Of a stretch of 8,496 nucleotides of DNA, positions 1 to 5,898 are shown in pieces. The stretch spans positions 1 through 8,496 of the forward strand of contig CAZNYC010000155.1 in the NCBI GenBank assembly GCA_964577175.1, given 5' to 3'. The position numbers and the translations under genes were made by a program. The DNA is from BS750m-G62 sp964577175. Its GTDB lineage: Bacteria > Planctomycetota > Phycisphaerae > FEN-1346. Under the pieces are notes generated by a model. The model had not been told where the DNA came from. It did not search any database and worked only from the letters and a program-made list of their open reading frames with translations. The number at the start of each line of letters is the position of its first letter. The stretch's first letter is position 1.

Positions 1-146
1 GGCACCGCGCGGTATCTTGATCGGCCACCCGCCATAACCTCCGGCCGGGCCCCGCCCTTTTCCCTTGTGACCCCCCGTGGCCGGTGATACGATGCGCCGT
101 TGCCGCATCGTGCAATGGAAGTGCGCCCGGAGGGAAGCCGCGTCCC
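1..146. other. Upstream non-coding region and ispA leader
   Basis: No complete gene is visible here. One frame reads an 11-residue tail (APRGILIGHPP) ending in a stop at 35-37, which could be the end of an upstream gene, but it is too short to assign. The rest is GC-rich spacer with a candidate promoter and the ribosome binding site of ispA (GGAGGG at 129-134). Confidence 0.5.
65..93 (+). promoter_or_regulatory. Candidate sigma-70-type promoter for ispA
   Basis: TTGTGA (65-70) is followed after 17 bases by TACGAT (88-93), and TGA lies directly before the -10 as an extended -10 TGn. Each hexamer matches the consensus at 4 of 6 positions. Transcription would start near 100, leaving a leader of about 47 bases before the ATG at 147. 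This is prediction by eye only; planctomycete promoters are poorly defined. Confidence 0.35.
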
Positions 147-1046
147 ATGGCCGAGGCCCAGTCCCAACCCGTGCCCCACGTCCTGCGCGAGCGCGGCGAG
201 CGGGTGGAGGCGGCGCTGGACCGTCACCTCACCGCCCCGGACGAACCCAGCCGCGACCTCTACGAGGCCATGCGGTACGCCGTCCTGGGCGGGGGCAAGC
301 GGCTCCGACCGGTGCTGGTCCTGCTGGCGGCGGAGGCATGCGGCACCTCGGACGAGGCCGCCATGCCCGCCGCCTGTGCCGTTGAGATGGTCCACACGTA
401 CTCGCTCATTCACGACGACCTGCCGGCGATGGACGACGACGCCCTCCGCCGCGGCCGGCCGTCGTGTCACAAGCAGTTCGACGAGGCGACGGCCATCCTG
501 GCGGGCGACGCCCTGCTGACCGAGGCGTTCGGCGTCCTGGCGCGCGACGTGCCGGACGGCGAGACGGCCCGGCGCCTGGCCGCCGAACTCGCCGCCGCCG
601 CCGGGGCCGTCGGGATGGTCGGCGGGCAGATGGCCGACCTGGAGGCCGAACGCACCGGCCGGCGCGACGCGCATCTGCTGGACGTCATCCACCGTCGCAA
701 GACCGCCGCCCTCATCGCGGCGAGCGTCGTCATGGGTGCCGTGGCCGCCGGCGCCAGCGAGCACCTCGTCCGCAGCCTCCGCGAGTGCGGCGAGCACCTG
801 GGCCTGGCGTTCCAGATTGCCGACGACGTCCTCGACGCCTCCGCCACGACCGAGGACCTCGGCAAGACGGCCGGCAAGGACGAAGCGGCGGGGAAACTGA
901 CGTTCGTGACGCTCTACGGCCTGGGGGCCGCCCGCCGGCGGGCCCGGGCCGAGGCCGAACGGGCCGTCGACGCCCTCTCGCCGTTCGGACACGAGGCCGA
1001 CCCGCTGCGGGACCTCGCGCGATTCGTCGTCGAACGGACGTTTTGA
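147..1046 (+). CDS. ispA: Polyprenyl (farnesyl/geranylgeranyl) diphosphate synthase, type II
   Basis: This 299-residue cytosolic enzyme condenses IPP with allylic diphosphates to give farnesyl (possibly geranylgeranyl) diphosphate. Family landmarks are complete: GGGKRLRP at 48-55; the first Asp-rich motif DDLPAMDDD at 90-98 with the two-residue insertion typical of type II bacterial enzymes; GQMADLE from 160; HRRKTAALI at 182-190; and the second Asp-rich motif DDVLD at 226-230, followed by TEDLGKTAGKD. The segment HTYSLIH before the first Asp motif, with Tyr five residues upstream, resembles E. coli IspA and favours a farnesyl product, but a C20 product is not excluded. The start at 147 fits the GGAGGG at 129-134 and the family's N-terminus; a frame start at 84 would lie inside the candidate promoter. 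The C-terminus LARFVVERTF is a normal family end, so the gene is intact. It is followed by dxs, its pathway partner, as in many bacteria. Confidence 0.95.
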   Translation: MAEAQSQPVPHVLRERGERVEAALDRHLTAPDEPSRDLYEAMRYAVLGGGKRLRPVLVLLAAEACGTSDEAAMPAACAVEMVHTYSLIHDDLPAMDDDALRRGRPSCHKQFDEATAILAGDALLTEAFGVLARDVPDGETARRLAAELAAAAGAVGMVGGQMADLEAERTGRRDAHLLDVIHRRKTAALIAASVVMGAVAAGASEHLVRSLRECGEHLGLAFQIADDVLDASATTEDLGKTAGKDEAAGKLTFVTLYGLGAARRRARAEAERAVDALSPFGHEADPLRDLARFVVERTF

Positions 1047-1081
1047 AATCGGAAATGGGAAATCGGAAATCGAAGGACCCG
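1045..1081 (+). repeat. Heptamer tandem array after ispA
   Basis: Four 7-bp units (GAAATCG, GAAATGG, GAAATCG, GAAATCG) run from 1045 to 1072 and are followed by AAGGACCCG (1073-1081). The first unit overlaps the ispA stop codon (TGA, 1044-1046). The same nonamer AAGGACCCG ends the second heptamer array before dxs. Confidence 0.8.
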
Positions 1082-1102
1082 CGGCAACACCTTTTAGCCG
1101 CG

Positions 1103-1120
1103 ACGCGCAGCGGAGCGCGT
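1103..1120. repeat. Short inverted repeat in ispA-dxs spacer
   Basis: ACGCGC (1103-1108) and GCGCGT (1115-1120) are perfect 6-bp arms around AGCGGA. The surrounding text (about 1094-1130) looks like a dispersed intergenic element rather than unique sequence, but no second copy lies in this window. Confidence 0.4.
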
Positions 1121-1160
1121 GGCCCGGGCGCAACGATGGAAACAGCAACGACAACGACTA

Positions 1161-1192
1161 CGGCGAGATCCTTCGCGTCGCTCAGGATGACA
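1161..1192 (-). repeat. Dispersed imperfect palindrome, copy 1
   Basis: On the minus strand it begins TGTCATCCTGAG and ends CGAAGGATCTCGCCG. The outer stem ATCCT/AGGAT is perfect. A second copy in the opposite orientation at 6783-6826 has the same ends but a T-A pair where this has C-G. Sequences of this kind are scattered between genes in many bacterial genomes; this one lies in the ispA-dxs spacer. Confidence 0.7.
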
Positions 1193-1213
1193 TCCAAGGC
1201 CACGGTGCAGGCC

Positions 1214-1230
1214 GCGGCTCAATTAGCCGC
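1214..1230. repeat. Inverted repeat with AT loop
   Basis: GCGGCT (1214-1219) and AGCCGC (1225-1230) are perfect arms around CAATT. It resembles a small repetitive hairpin. No U-tract follows, so it is not called a terminator. Confidence 0.45.
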
Positions 1231-1262
1231 CGCGCTTGCCCGGTGCGTCAAGCCGCGAACCA

Positions 1263-1292
1263 AATGACGAATGACCGATGACTAAGGACCCG
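1263..1292 (+). repeat. Heptamer tandem array ending in the dxs Shine-Dalgarno
   Basis: The 7-bp units AATGACG, AATGACC and GATGACT are followed by AAGGACC in the same 7-bp register, continuing to AAGGACCCG (1284-1292). AAGGA at 1284-1288 is the only plausible ribosome binding sequence for the GTG start of dxs at 1300, so the repeat edge appears to supply the initiation signal. Confidence 0.7.
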
Positions 1293-1299
1293 TAACGTC

Positions 1300-3180
1300 G
1301 TGCCCGAATCCTTACTCGACCAGATCGACTCGCCCCGCGACCTGCAAGGCCTCTCGGCCGAGGACCTGGAGCGCCTGGCGTCGGAAATCCGTGCGCTCAT
1401 CACCCGGACGGTGGCGGCCCGCGGGGGGCACCTTGCGAGCAACCTGGGCGTGGTCGACCTCACGCTCGCCCTCCACCGCGCGTACGACTTTGCCCGCGAC
1501 CATCTCGTGTGGGACGTCGGCCACCAGTGCTACGCCCACAAGATCCTGACCGGCCGTCGCGAGGCGTTCGAGGGCCTCCGCACCGCCGCCGGCACCAGCG
1601 GATTCCCGAACCCGGCCGAGAGCGCGTACGACGCCTTCCGGACCGGCCACGCCGGGGCGAGCGTCTCAACGGCCCTCGGCCTGGCGCTGGCCGAGCAGGC
1701 CGCCGGCACCGGCATCCGGACCGTGGCGGTCATCGGCGACGGGGCCCTGGCCTCCGGCCTGGCCCTGGAGGCCATGAACCACGCCGGCGACGCCGGCGCC
1801 GACCTGCTCGTCGTCCTGAACGACAACGAGATGGCCATCTCGCGCACCGTCGGGGCGCTGGCCCGGCACCTGACGCGGCTCCGTGCCATGCCGGCCTACG
1901 GCAACCTGAAGCGCGACGTCCACGAGGTGCTCGACCACGTGCCGATGGGCGACCTCCTCTCCCGTTCCATCCATACGTTCAAGGACGTGCTGAAGGAGGC
2001 GGTTGTCCCCGAGCACATGTTCGAGCGGCTGGGCTTCCGCTGCTACGGCCCCGTGGACGGGCACGACGTCGCCGACCTGCTGGAGGTGCTGGCGGAACTG
2101 AAGGGCCTGGCGGGGCCCGTCCTGCTGCACGTGGTCACGCAGAAGGGGAAGGGGTTCCGCCCCGCGGCCGAGAAGCCCGAGGCCTGGCACTCGGCCTCGC
2201 CGTTCACGCAGCGCAACGGCCAGGTGCTGGCCGGCACCGAGGCCGTCGGCCGCGATACCTGGACCCGGGCGGCCATCGACGAACTGCTCGCCCTGGCGGA
2301 GGCGGACGAGCGGCTGGTCGCCATCACGGCCGCCATGCCGGAAGGCTCCGGCCTCATCCGGTTCGCTCACCGGTACCCGGAGCGGTTCTTCGACGTGGGC
2401 ATCTGCGAGCAGCACGCGGTGGGGCTGGCGGCGGGGCTGGCGCGGGGCGGTCGTCGGCCGGTGGTCGGCATCTACTCCACGTTCCTCCAGCGGGCGTATG
2501 ACCAACTGTTCCACGAGATCGCCCTCCAGGGGTTGCCCGTCGTGTTCCTGGTGGACCGGGCCGGACTCGTCGGTGCCGACGGGCCCACCCATCACGGCCT
2601 GTACGACGTGGCGTACCTGCGGCACCTGCCGGGGTTCATGGTGGCGGCGCCGGGGGACCGGGCGGAACTGGCGGGCCTGCTGCGCCTGGCGACGGAGGCC
2701 GAGGGCCCCTGGGCCGTCCGCTACCCGCGCGACCACGTGCCCGCCGAGCCGTTTACCGACGAGGCGGTCCAGCCGGGCCGAGGGGCCGTCGTCCGCGAGG
2801 GGAAGGACGGGGCCGTCCTGGCCCTCGGGGCGACGGTAGGCTCGGCCGTCGAGGCCGCCGACCGCCTGGCCGAGGACGGCGTGAAGGTGGCGGTCGCGAG
2901 CGCCCGGTTCGTCCGGCCGCTCGATACGGACCTGGTGGCGGACCTTCTGGGTGAGCAGCCGTGGCTGCTGACCGTCGAGGACGCCGCCGCGGCCGGCGGG
3001 TTCGGGGCGGCCGTCCTGGAGGCCGCCGAGGCGATGGGCGCCGGCGCCTCGAAGATTCGCCGCGCCGCCGTCGGCGACGAGATCGTCGAGCACGATACGC
3101 GGGCGTCCCAACTGGCGGCCCAGGGCCTCGACGCCGACGGCCTGGCCGAACGGATCCGGGCGCTCGCGGAGAAGGCGTAG
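1300..3180 (+). CDS. dxs: 1-deoxy-D-xylulose-5-phosphate synthase
   Basis: This 626-residue TPP enzyme joins pyruvate and glyceraldehyde 3-phosphate to make DXP, the entry step of the MEP isoprenoid pathway. Length matches the E. coli enzyme (about 620). Landmarks in order are: GGHLASNLGVVDL at 42-54 with active-site His44; the TPP/Mg motif GDG at 146-148 through NDN at 174-176; EAWHSASPF around His297; the transketolase-like pyrimidine domain with ICEQHAVGLAAGL and the catalytic Glu370, which has the same number as in E. coli; and GADGPTHHGLYD with His431. The C-terminal transketolase domain runs from about 495. Start is GTG at 1300 because LLDQIDSPRDLQGLS is the normal family N-terminus and AAGGA lies 11 bases upstream. 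GHAGASVSTALG replaces the more usual GHSSTSISAALG, which looks like a lineage variant. The stop codon lies inside a GCCGCGGC-type repeat. Confidence 0.97.
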   Translation: MPESLLDQIDSPRDLQGLSAEDLERLASEIRALITRTVAARGGHLASNLGVVDLTLALHRAYDFARDHLVWDVGHQCYAHKILTGRREAFEGLRTAAGTSGFPNPAESAYDAFRTGHAGASVSTALGLALAEQAAGTGIRTVAVIGDGALASGLALEAMNHAGDAGADLLVVLNDNEMAISRTVGALARHLTRLRAMPAYGNLKRDVHEVLDHVPMGDLLSRSIHTFKDVLKEAVVPEHMFERLGFRCYGPVDGHDVADLLEVLAELKGLAGPVLLHVVTQKGKGFRPAAEKPEAWHSASPFTQRNGQVLAGTEAVGRDTWTRAAIDELLALAEADERLVAITAAMPEGSGLIRFAHRYPERFFDVGICEQHAVGLAAGLARGGRRPVVGIYSTFLQRAYDQLFHEIALQGLPVVFLVDRAGLVGADGPTHHGLYDVAYLRHLPGFMVAAPGDRAELAGLLRLATEAEGPWAVRYPRDHVPAEPFTDEAVQPGRGAVVREGKDGAVLALGATVGSAVEAADRLAEDGVKVAVASARFVRPLDTDLVADLLGEQPWLLTVEDAAAAGGFGAAVLEAAEAMGAGASKIRRAAVGDEIVEHDTRASQLAAQGLDADGLAERIRALAEKA

Positions 3181-3200
3181 GCCGCGGCGTGCCGCGGCAC
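3178..3200 (+). repeat. GCCGCGGC double palindrome overlapping dxs stop
   Basis: The self-complementary octamer GCCGCGGC occurs at 3181-3188 and 3191-3198, separated by GT and preceded by TAG. That TAG is the dxs stop codon. The same unit with a leading TAG occurs at 6702-6722 (plus strand) and, reversed, at 8452-8472. Confidence 0.8.
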
Positions 3201-3202
3201 GA

Positions 3203-3227
3203 CCACTGGCGGGCAAGCCGCCAGTGG
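3203..3227. repeat. Perfect 10-bp hairpin with GCAAG loop
   Basis: CCACTGGCGG (3203-3212) and CCGCCAGTGG (3218-3227) are exact complements around GCAAG. No T-run follows, so this is a palindromic dispersed element rather than a clear intrinsic terminator, though it could protect or stop the dxs transcript. A relative with a different stem and the same GGGCAAG core lies at 8316-8339. Confidence 0.75.
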
Positions 3228-3261
3228 CACCCGCCCCGCGGGATCTACACGGGAGCCGTCC

Positions 3262-4101
3262 ATGACACGCGTCCTGATCCTCGTCAACCCCGAGAAGCCG
3301 CAGGCCCGCGAGGTGGCCGGGTCTCTCTGCCCGTGGGTCCGCGAGCGGGTCGAGGTCCAGACGATGGATCTCGCCGACGGGCCCATCGAGACCGAGGCGG
3401 ACCTGATCGTGGTGCTCGGCGGCGACGGGTCGCTGCTGAAGGCGGCCCGGATGCTCGGGGGCCGGGAGGTGCCGGTCGTCGGCATCAACATGGGCAAACT
3501 CGGGTACATGGCCGAGTTCTCCGCCGAGGCGTTCTGCGAACAGTTCGATGCGATCGCCGCCGGCGAGGCGCCCGTCTCCCGCCGGCTGATGCTCTGCGTT
3601 TGCTGCGCCACGGCCGACGGCGAGAGCGAGTACCTCGTCCTGAACGACGTCCTCGTGGCGGGCGGCGACGCCCACCGGATGACCGGCGTCCGGGGCACCA
3701 TCGACGGCGAGGCGATCACCACCTACTTCGGCGACGGCGTGCTGGTCTCCACGCCCACCGGCTCGACGGCGTACTGCATGGCGGCGGGCGGGCCGCTGCT
3801 CGCCCCGGGCCTGGAGGCGATGGTGCTGGTGCCCGTGTGCCCGCATTCGCTGACGCATCGGCCCATCGTCCTCCGGCCGGACTGCGAGGTCGTCCTGGAA
3901 CCGACCGACCTCCAGCAGGAGGCCGTGTGCGTCGTGGACGGGCAGGACAAGGTCCGCATGCAGCCGGGCGACCGCGTGACCATTCGGCGGGCGGCGTCCT
4001 CGTTCCTGCTCGTGGAGCGCGGCCACCGGCAGCCGTTCGAGACCCTCAGCCGGAAACTGCATTGGGGGCATTTGCCCAGGTATCACGACAAAGGCGAGTG
4101 A
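3262..4101 (+). CDS. nadK: NAD kinase (ATP/polyphosphate-dependent NAD(+) kinase)
   Basis: This 279-residue cytosolic kinase phosphorylates NAD to NADP. The sequence shows the diagnostic GGDG at 53-56 (IVVLGGDGSLLKAAR), GINMGKLGYM at 74-83, the short NE/D motif as LND at 127-129, and the long conserved block FGDGVLVSTPTGSTAYCMAA at 156-175 with AGGPLL and PHSLTHRPIVL after it. Length is typical for bacterial NadK. ATG at 3262 is preceded by GGGAG (3251-3255) at a 6-base distance. The C-terminal tail RKLHWGHLPRYHDKGE is ordinary for the family. In Firmicutes-like synteny tlyA often sits between dxs and nadK; here it is absent and only repeats separate them. The last codon and the stop lie within the first unit of an octamer array. 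Confidence 0.96.
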   Translation: MTRVLILVNPEKPQAREVAGSLCPWVRERVEVQTMDLADGPIETEADLIVVLGGDGSLLKAARMLGGREVPVVGINMGKLGYMAEFSAEAFCEQFDAIAAGEAPVSRRLMLCVCCATADGESEYLVLNDVLVAGGDAHRMTGVRGTIDGEAITTYFGDGVLVSTPTGSTAYCMAAGGPLLAPGLEAMVLVPVCPHSLTHRPIVLRPDCEVVLEPTDLQQEAVCVVDGQDKVRMQPGDRVTIRRAASSFLLVERGHRQPFETLSRKLHWGHLPRYHDKGE

Positions 4102-4130
4102 CTGAGTCACTGAGTAACTGAGTGACTGAG
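4096..4130 (+). repeat. Octamer tandem array over the nadK stop codon
   Basis: Four 8-bp units of the form GAGTnACT (n = G, C, A, G) are followed by GAG. The nadK final Glu codon and TGA stop (4099-4101) are the first six bases of unit 1. Because the period is 8, the TGA and TAA triplets inside the units fall in all three plus-strand frames. AGTGACT and AGTCACT around one G (4097-4111) form a perfect palindrome. Confidence 0.85.
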
Positions 4131-4176
4131 CAAAGGGCTCGGGTCTCTTGACGTTGTTGTCACACGCAGCGACTTC

Positions 4177-4200
4177 GTTACCCAGTCACTCAGTCACTGC
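4177..4200 (-). repeat. Reverse-oriented octamer array
   Basis: Three 8-bp units (GTTACCCA, GTCACTCA, GTCACTGC) are the reverse complement of the family seen at 4096-4130. The two arrays face each other across about 46 bases and could pair as a long imperfect stem after nadK. Confidence 0.75.
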
Positions 4201-4212
4201 TCCAAGGAGCAA

Positions 4213-4242
4213 TTGACTTCAGGCATCCGCCGCGCGTACCAT
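4213..4242 (+). promoter_or_regulatory. Candidate promoter for the ferredoxin gene
   Basis: TTGACT (4213-4218, 5 of 6 to consensus) is followed after 18 bases by TACCAT (4237-4242, 4 of 6). Transcription would begin near 4249, just upstream of the ATG at 4273. If real, it excludes the alternative TTG start at 4213, which would be part of the -35 element. Confidence 0.4.
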
Positions 4243-4272
4243 ACGGCCGAACCCGCATTCACGAGGCCGGCC

Positions 4273-4491
4273 ATGGCATATCAGATCCGCATTCTCACCC
4301 GGTACTGCAAGGGCTGCGAACTGTGCGTGGCGGCGTGCCCGAGGGGGGCGCTGGAGATGAGCGAGGACCTGACGGACCTCGGCGTCCGTCCCGCCCGGCT
4401 GAAAGAGGGCGCCGAGTGTTCCGGCTGCACGCTGTGTTACCAGGTGTGTCCGGACGCGGCGATCGAGGTGCTGGAGATCGTCGAGTCTTAG
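4273..4491 (+). CDS. 4Fe-4S dicluster ferredoxin subunit of 2-oxoacid:ferredoxin oxidoreductase (delta-type)
   Basis: This 72-residue protein is built around two cluster-binding motifs: CKGCELCVAACP (Cys12, 15, 18, 22) and CSGCTLCYQVCP (Cys49, 52, 55, 59), so it should bind two [4Fe-4S] clusters. The short N-terminal strand before the first motif and the position directly before alpha and beta subunits match the KorD/VorD-type subunit that carries electrons from the TPP site to soluble ferredoxin. The chosen start is ATG at 4273 with GAGG at 4263-4266. A TTG at 4213 would add 20 residues; it has AAGGAG at 4204-4209 but only 3 bases of spacing, and the added residues do not look like the family. 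A 224-base gap with a hairpin and a promoter-like sequence separates it from the alpha gene, so the two may be partly uncoupled. Whether it serves only this complex is inference. Confidence 0.88.
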   Translation: MAYQIRILTRYCKGCELCVAACPRGALEMSEDLTDLGVRPARLKEGAECSGCTLCYQVCPDAAIEVLEIVES

Positions 4492-4553
4492 GCGGCGGCC
4501 GCGGTATGCTGCTCCGGGCGCGCTCCTCTTCGAGTCGCGGCTAAACGGGCGTT

Positions 4554-4578
4554 GCCGGTGGCCTGCCGCCGGCGTTTT
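4554..4578 (+). terminator. Possible intrinsic terminator after the ferredoxin gene
   Basis: GCCGGTGG (4554-4561) pairs with CCGCCGGC (4566-4573) with one G-T wobble and a CCTG loop; GTTTT follows (4574-4578). The T-run is short. The left part (GGGCGTTGCCGGTGGC, 4547-4562) recurs with one change at 8408-8423, so this may instead be a dispersed element. Confidence 0.4.
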
Positions 4579-4582
4579 CGCG

Positions 4583-4611
4583 TTGCCCCCGTGCCGGGCC
4601 CTCCTTAAGAT
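4583..4611 (+). promoter_or_regulatory. Candidate promoter for the alpha-subunit gene
   Basis: TTGCCC (4583-4588) is followed after 17 bases by TAAGAT (4606-4611); each hexamer matches consensus at 4 of 6. It sits just after the terminator-like hairpin and would give a leader of about 98 bases holding a GC-rich inverted repeat at 4633-4658. Confidence 0.35.
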
Positions 4612-4632
4612 GAAACGCCCCTGTGTCATGCG

Positions 4633-4658
4633 CGCGGCGGGCCGGGAGCCCCGCCGCG
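4633..4658. repeat. GC-rich palindrome, copy 1 (CGGCGGG / CCCGCCG)
   Basis: CGCGGCGGG (4633-4641) and CCCGCCGCG (4650-4658) are exact 9-bp arms around an 8-base loop ending GGAGC. A close relative with the same loop length and the same GGAGCCCCGCCG right half lies at 8363-8384. Confidence 0.7.
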
Positions 4659-4715
4659 GGGGAAGCGAGACGTCGGCAGGCGGTGCCATCGTCGAACCGG
4701 AGGGAGGAGACAGGC

Positions 4716-5813
4716 GTGACGGTCCAGACCCCCACCCAGCCCCGGCGCGGGCAGAAGGTGCTCATCACGGGCAACGTCGCCGCCGCCGAGGGCGCGATCC
4801 GCGGCGGGTGCCGATTCTACTTCGGGTACCCCATCACGCCGCAGAACGACCTGCCGGAGTACATGTCGTGGCGGGTGCCGGAGGTGGACGGCACGTTCAT
4901 CCAGGCGGAGAGCGAACTGGCCGCCGTCAGCCTCGTCCACGGCGCCGCCGCCGCGGGGGCGCGGGCGATGACTTCCTCCTCCAGCCCCGGCATCAGCCTG
5001 AAGCAGGAGGGCATCAGTTACCTGGCCGGAAGCGAATTGCCCGCCCTCATCGTCAACGTGCAGCGCGGCGGGCCGGGATTGGGCGACGTCCGCTGCGCCC
5101 AGGGCGACTACTTTCAGGCGACGCGCGGCGGGGGGCACGGCGACTACCGGCTCATCGTGCTGGCGCCGCACACCGTCCAGGAAACGTGCGACCTGGCCTG
5201 CGAGGCGTTCGACCTGGCCGAGGCCTGGCGGTGCCCCGTCCTGCTCCTGTCGGACCAGCAACTCGGGCAGATGATGGAACCGGTCGTCCTGCCGCCCATG
5301 AAGGACGTGCCCGCGGTCCGGGACCATCCGTGGGCCCTGACCGGGGCGGCCGACGGCCGCGAGAAACGTATCGTCAAGAGTTTCTACTGGCGGCCGGGGG
5401 AACTGGAAGCGTTCAACCGCCGCCTCCGCGCCAAGTACGAGAAAATGGAAACCGAACTGCCCCGCTGGGAAGAGGACGAGACGGACGACGCCGAGATCGT
5501 CCTGGTGGCCTACGGCACGAGCGCGCGGATCGCACGCGACGCCGTCCGGGCGGCACGGGCCGAGGGCATCCGGGCGGGGCTGGTGCGGCCGATCACGCTG
5601 TGGCCGTTCCCGGCCGAACCCCTTCGGGCGGCCGCCGACCGCGGCGCCCGGTTCCTGGTGGTCGAGATGAGTTGGGGCCAGTTGGTGGAGGACGTGAAAC
5701 TGGCCCTCTACGACACCCCCCGTCCCGTGGACCTGCACTGCCGCGCCGGCGGCGGTGTGCCGGGGGTGGAGGAGGTGGCGGCGAGGGTGAGGAGCCTCAT
5801 GGTCGCTCGGTAA
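4716..5813 (+). CDS. vorB: 2-oxoacid:ferredoxin oxidoreductase subunit alpha (VorB/KorA type)
   Basis: This 365-residue subunit belongs to the pyruvate/2-oxoacid:ferredoxin oxidoreductases, which oxidatively decarboxylate a 2-oxoacid to the acyl-CoA and reduce ferredoxin. It shows GNVAAAEGAIRGGCRFYFGY at 19-38 with YPITP at 38-42, FIQAESELAAV at 61-71 whose Glu65 is the likely TPP-activating glutamate, and QRGGPGLGD (116-124) followed by AQGDYFQATRGGGHGDY (128-144). The last two blocks resemble the group annotated VorB (3-methyl-2-oxobutanoate, branched-chain acids) more than classical KorA, but substrate cannot be settled by eye. The C-terminal part (from about 250) is the domain II-like segment with LVRPITLWPFP. 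Start is GTG at 4716, six bases after a strong GGGAGGAG (4702-4709). An upstream ATG at 4623 would add a non-family tail. The gamma domain is not fused here. The stop begins an octamer array. Confidence 0.93.
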   Translation: MTVQTPTQPRRGQKVLITGNVAAAEGAIRGGCRFYFGYPITPQNDLPEYMSWRVPEVDGTFIQAESELAAVSLVHGAAAAGARAMTSSSSPGISLKQEGISYLAGSELPALIVNVQRGGPGLGDVRCAQGDYFQATRGGGHGDYRLIVLAPHTVQETCDLACEAFDLAEAWRCPVLLLSDQQLGQMMEPVVLPPMKDVPAVRDHPWALTGAADGREKRIVKSFYWRPGELEAFNRRLRAKYEKMETELPRWEEDETDDAEIVLVAYGTSARIARDAVRAARAEGIRAGLVRPITLWPFPAEPLRAAADRGARFLVVEMSWGQLVEDVKLALYDTPRPVDLHCRAGGGVPGVEEVAARVRSLMVAR

Positions 5814-5872
5814 TTGGGTGATTAGGAACCCAGTGACTCAGTCACTCAGTCACCCAGTGATCCAGTGAGGTG
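5809..5872. repeat. Octamer array over the alpha-subunit stop codon
   Basis: Eight 8-bp units run from 5809: GGTAATTG, GGTGATTA, GGAACCCA, then GTGACTCA, GTCACTCA, GTCACCCA, GTGATCCA and a degenerate GTGAGGTG. The stop codon TAA (5811-5813) is inside unit 1. The first part reads in the plus orientation of the family and the rest mainly in the minus orientation, with TGGGTGA and TCACCCA able to pair. Confidence 0.75.
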
Positions 5873-5898
5873 CCCGCACACAACCAAAGGACTCTGCT

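Noticed and set aside
3203..3227. Rho-independent terminator after dxs
   Set aside because: The stem is strong but is followed by CACCCGCC, not a T-run, and a related hairpin occurs elsewhere, so it is listed as a repeat.
1666..4110. A very long minus-strand open frame (814 codons) covering dxs and nadK
   Set aside because: It is a high-GC shadow: it has low-complexity Arg/Gly/Pro/Ala/His composition, no recognisable domain, and lies antisense to two genes with complete catalytic motifs.
4096..4200. CRISPR-like array
   Set aside because: The units are only 8 bp, directly tandem and without unique spacers, so this is a short tandem repeat and not CRISPR.
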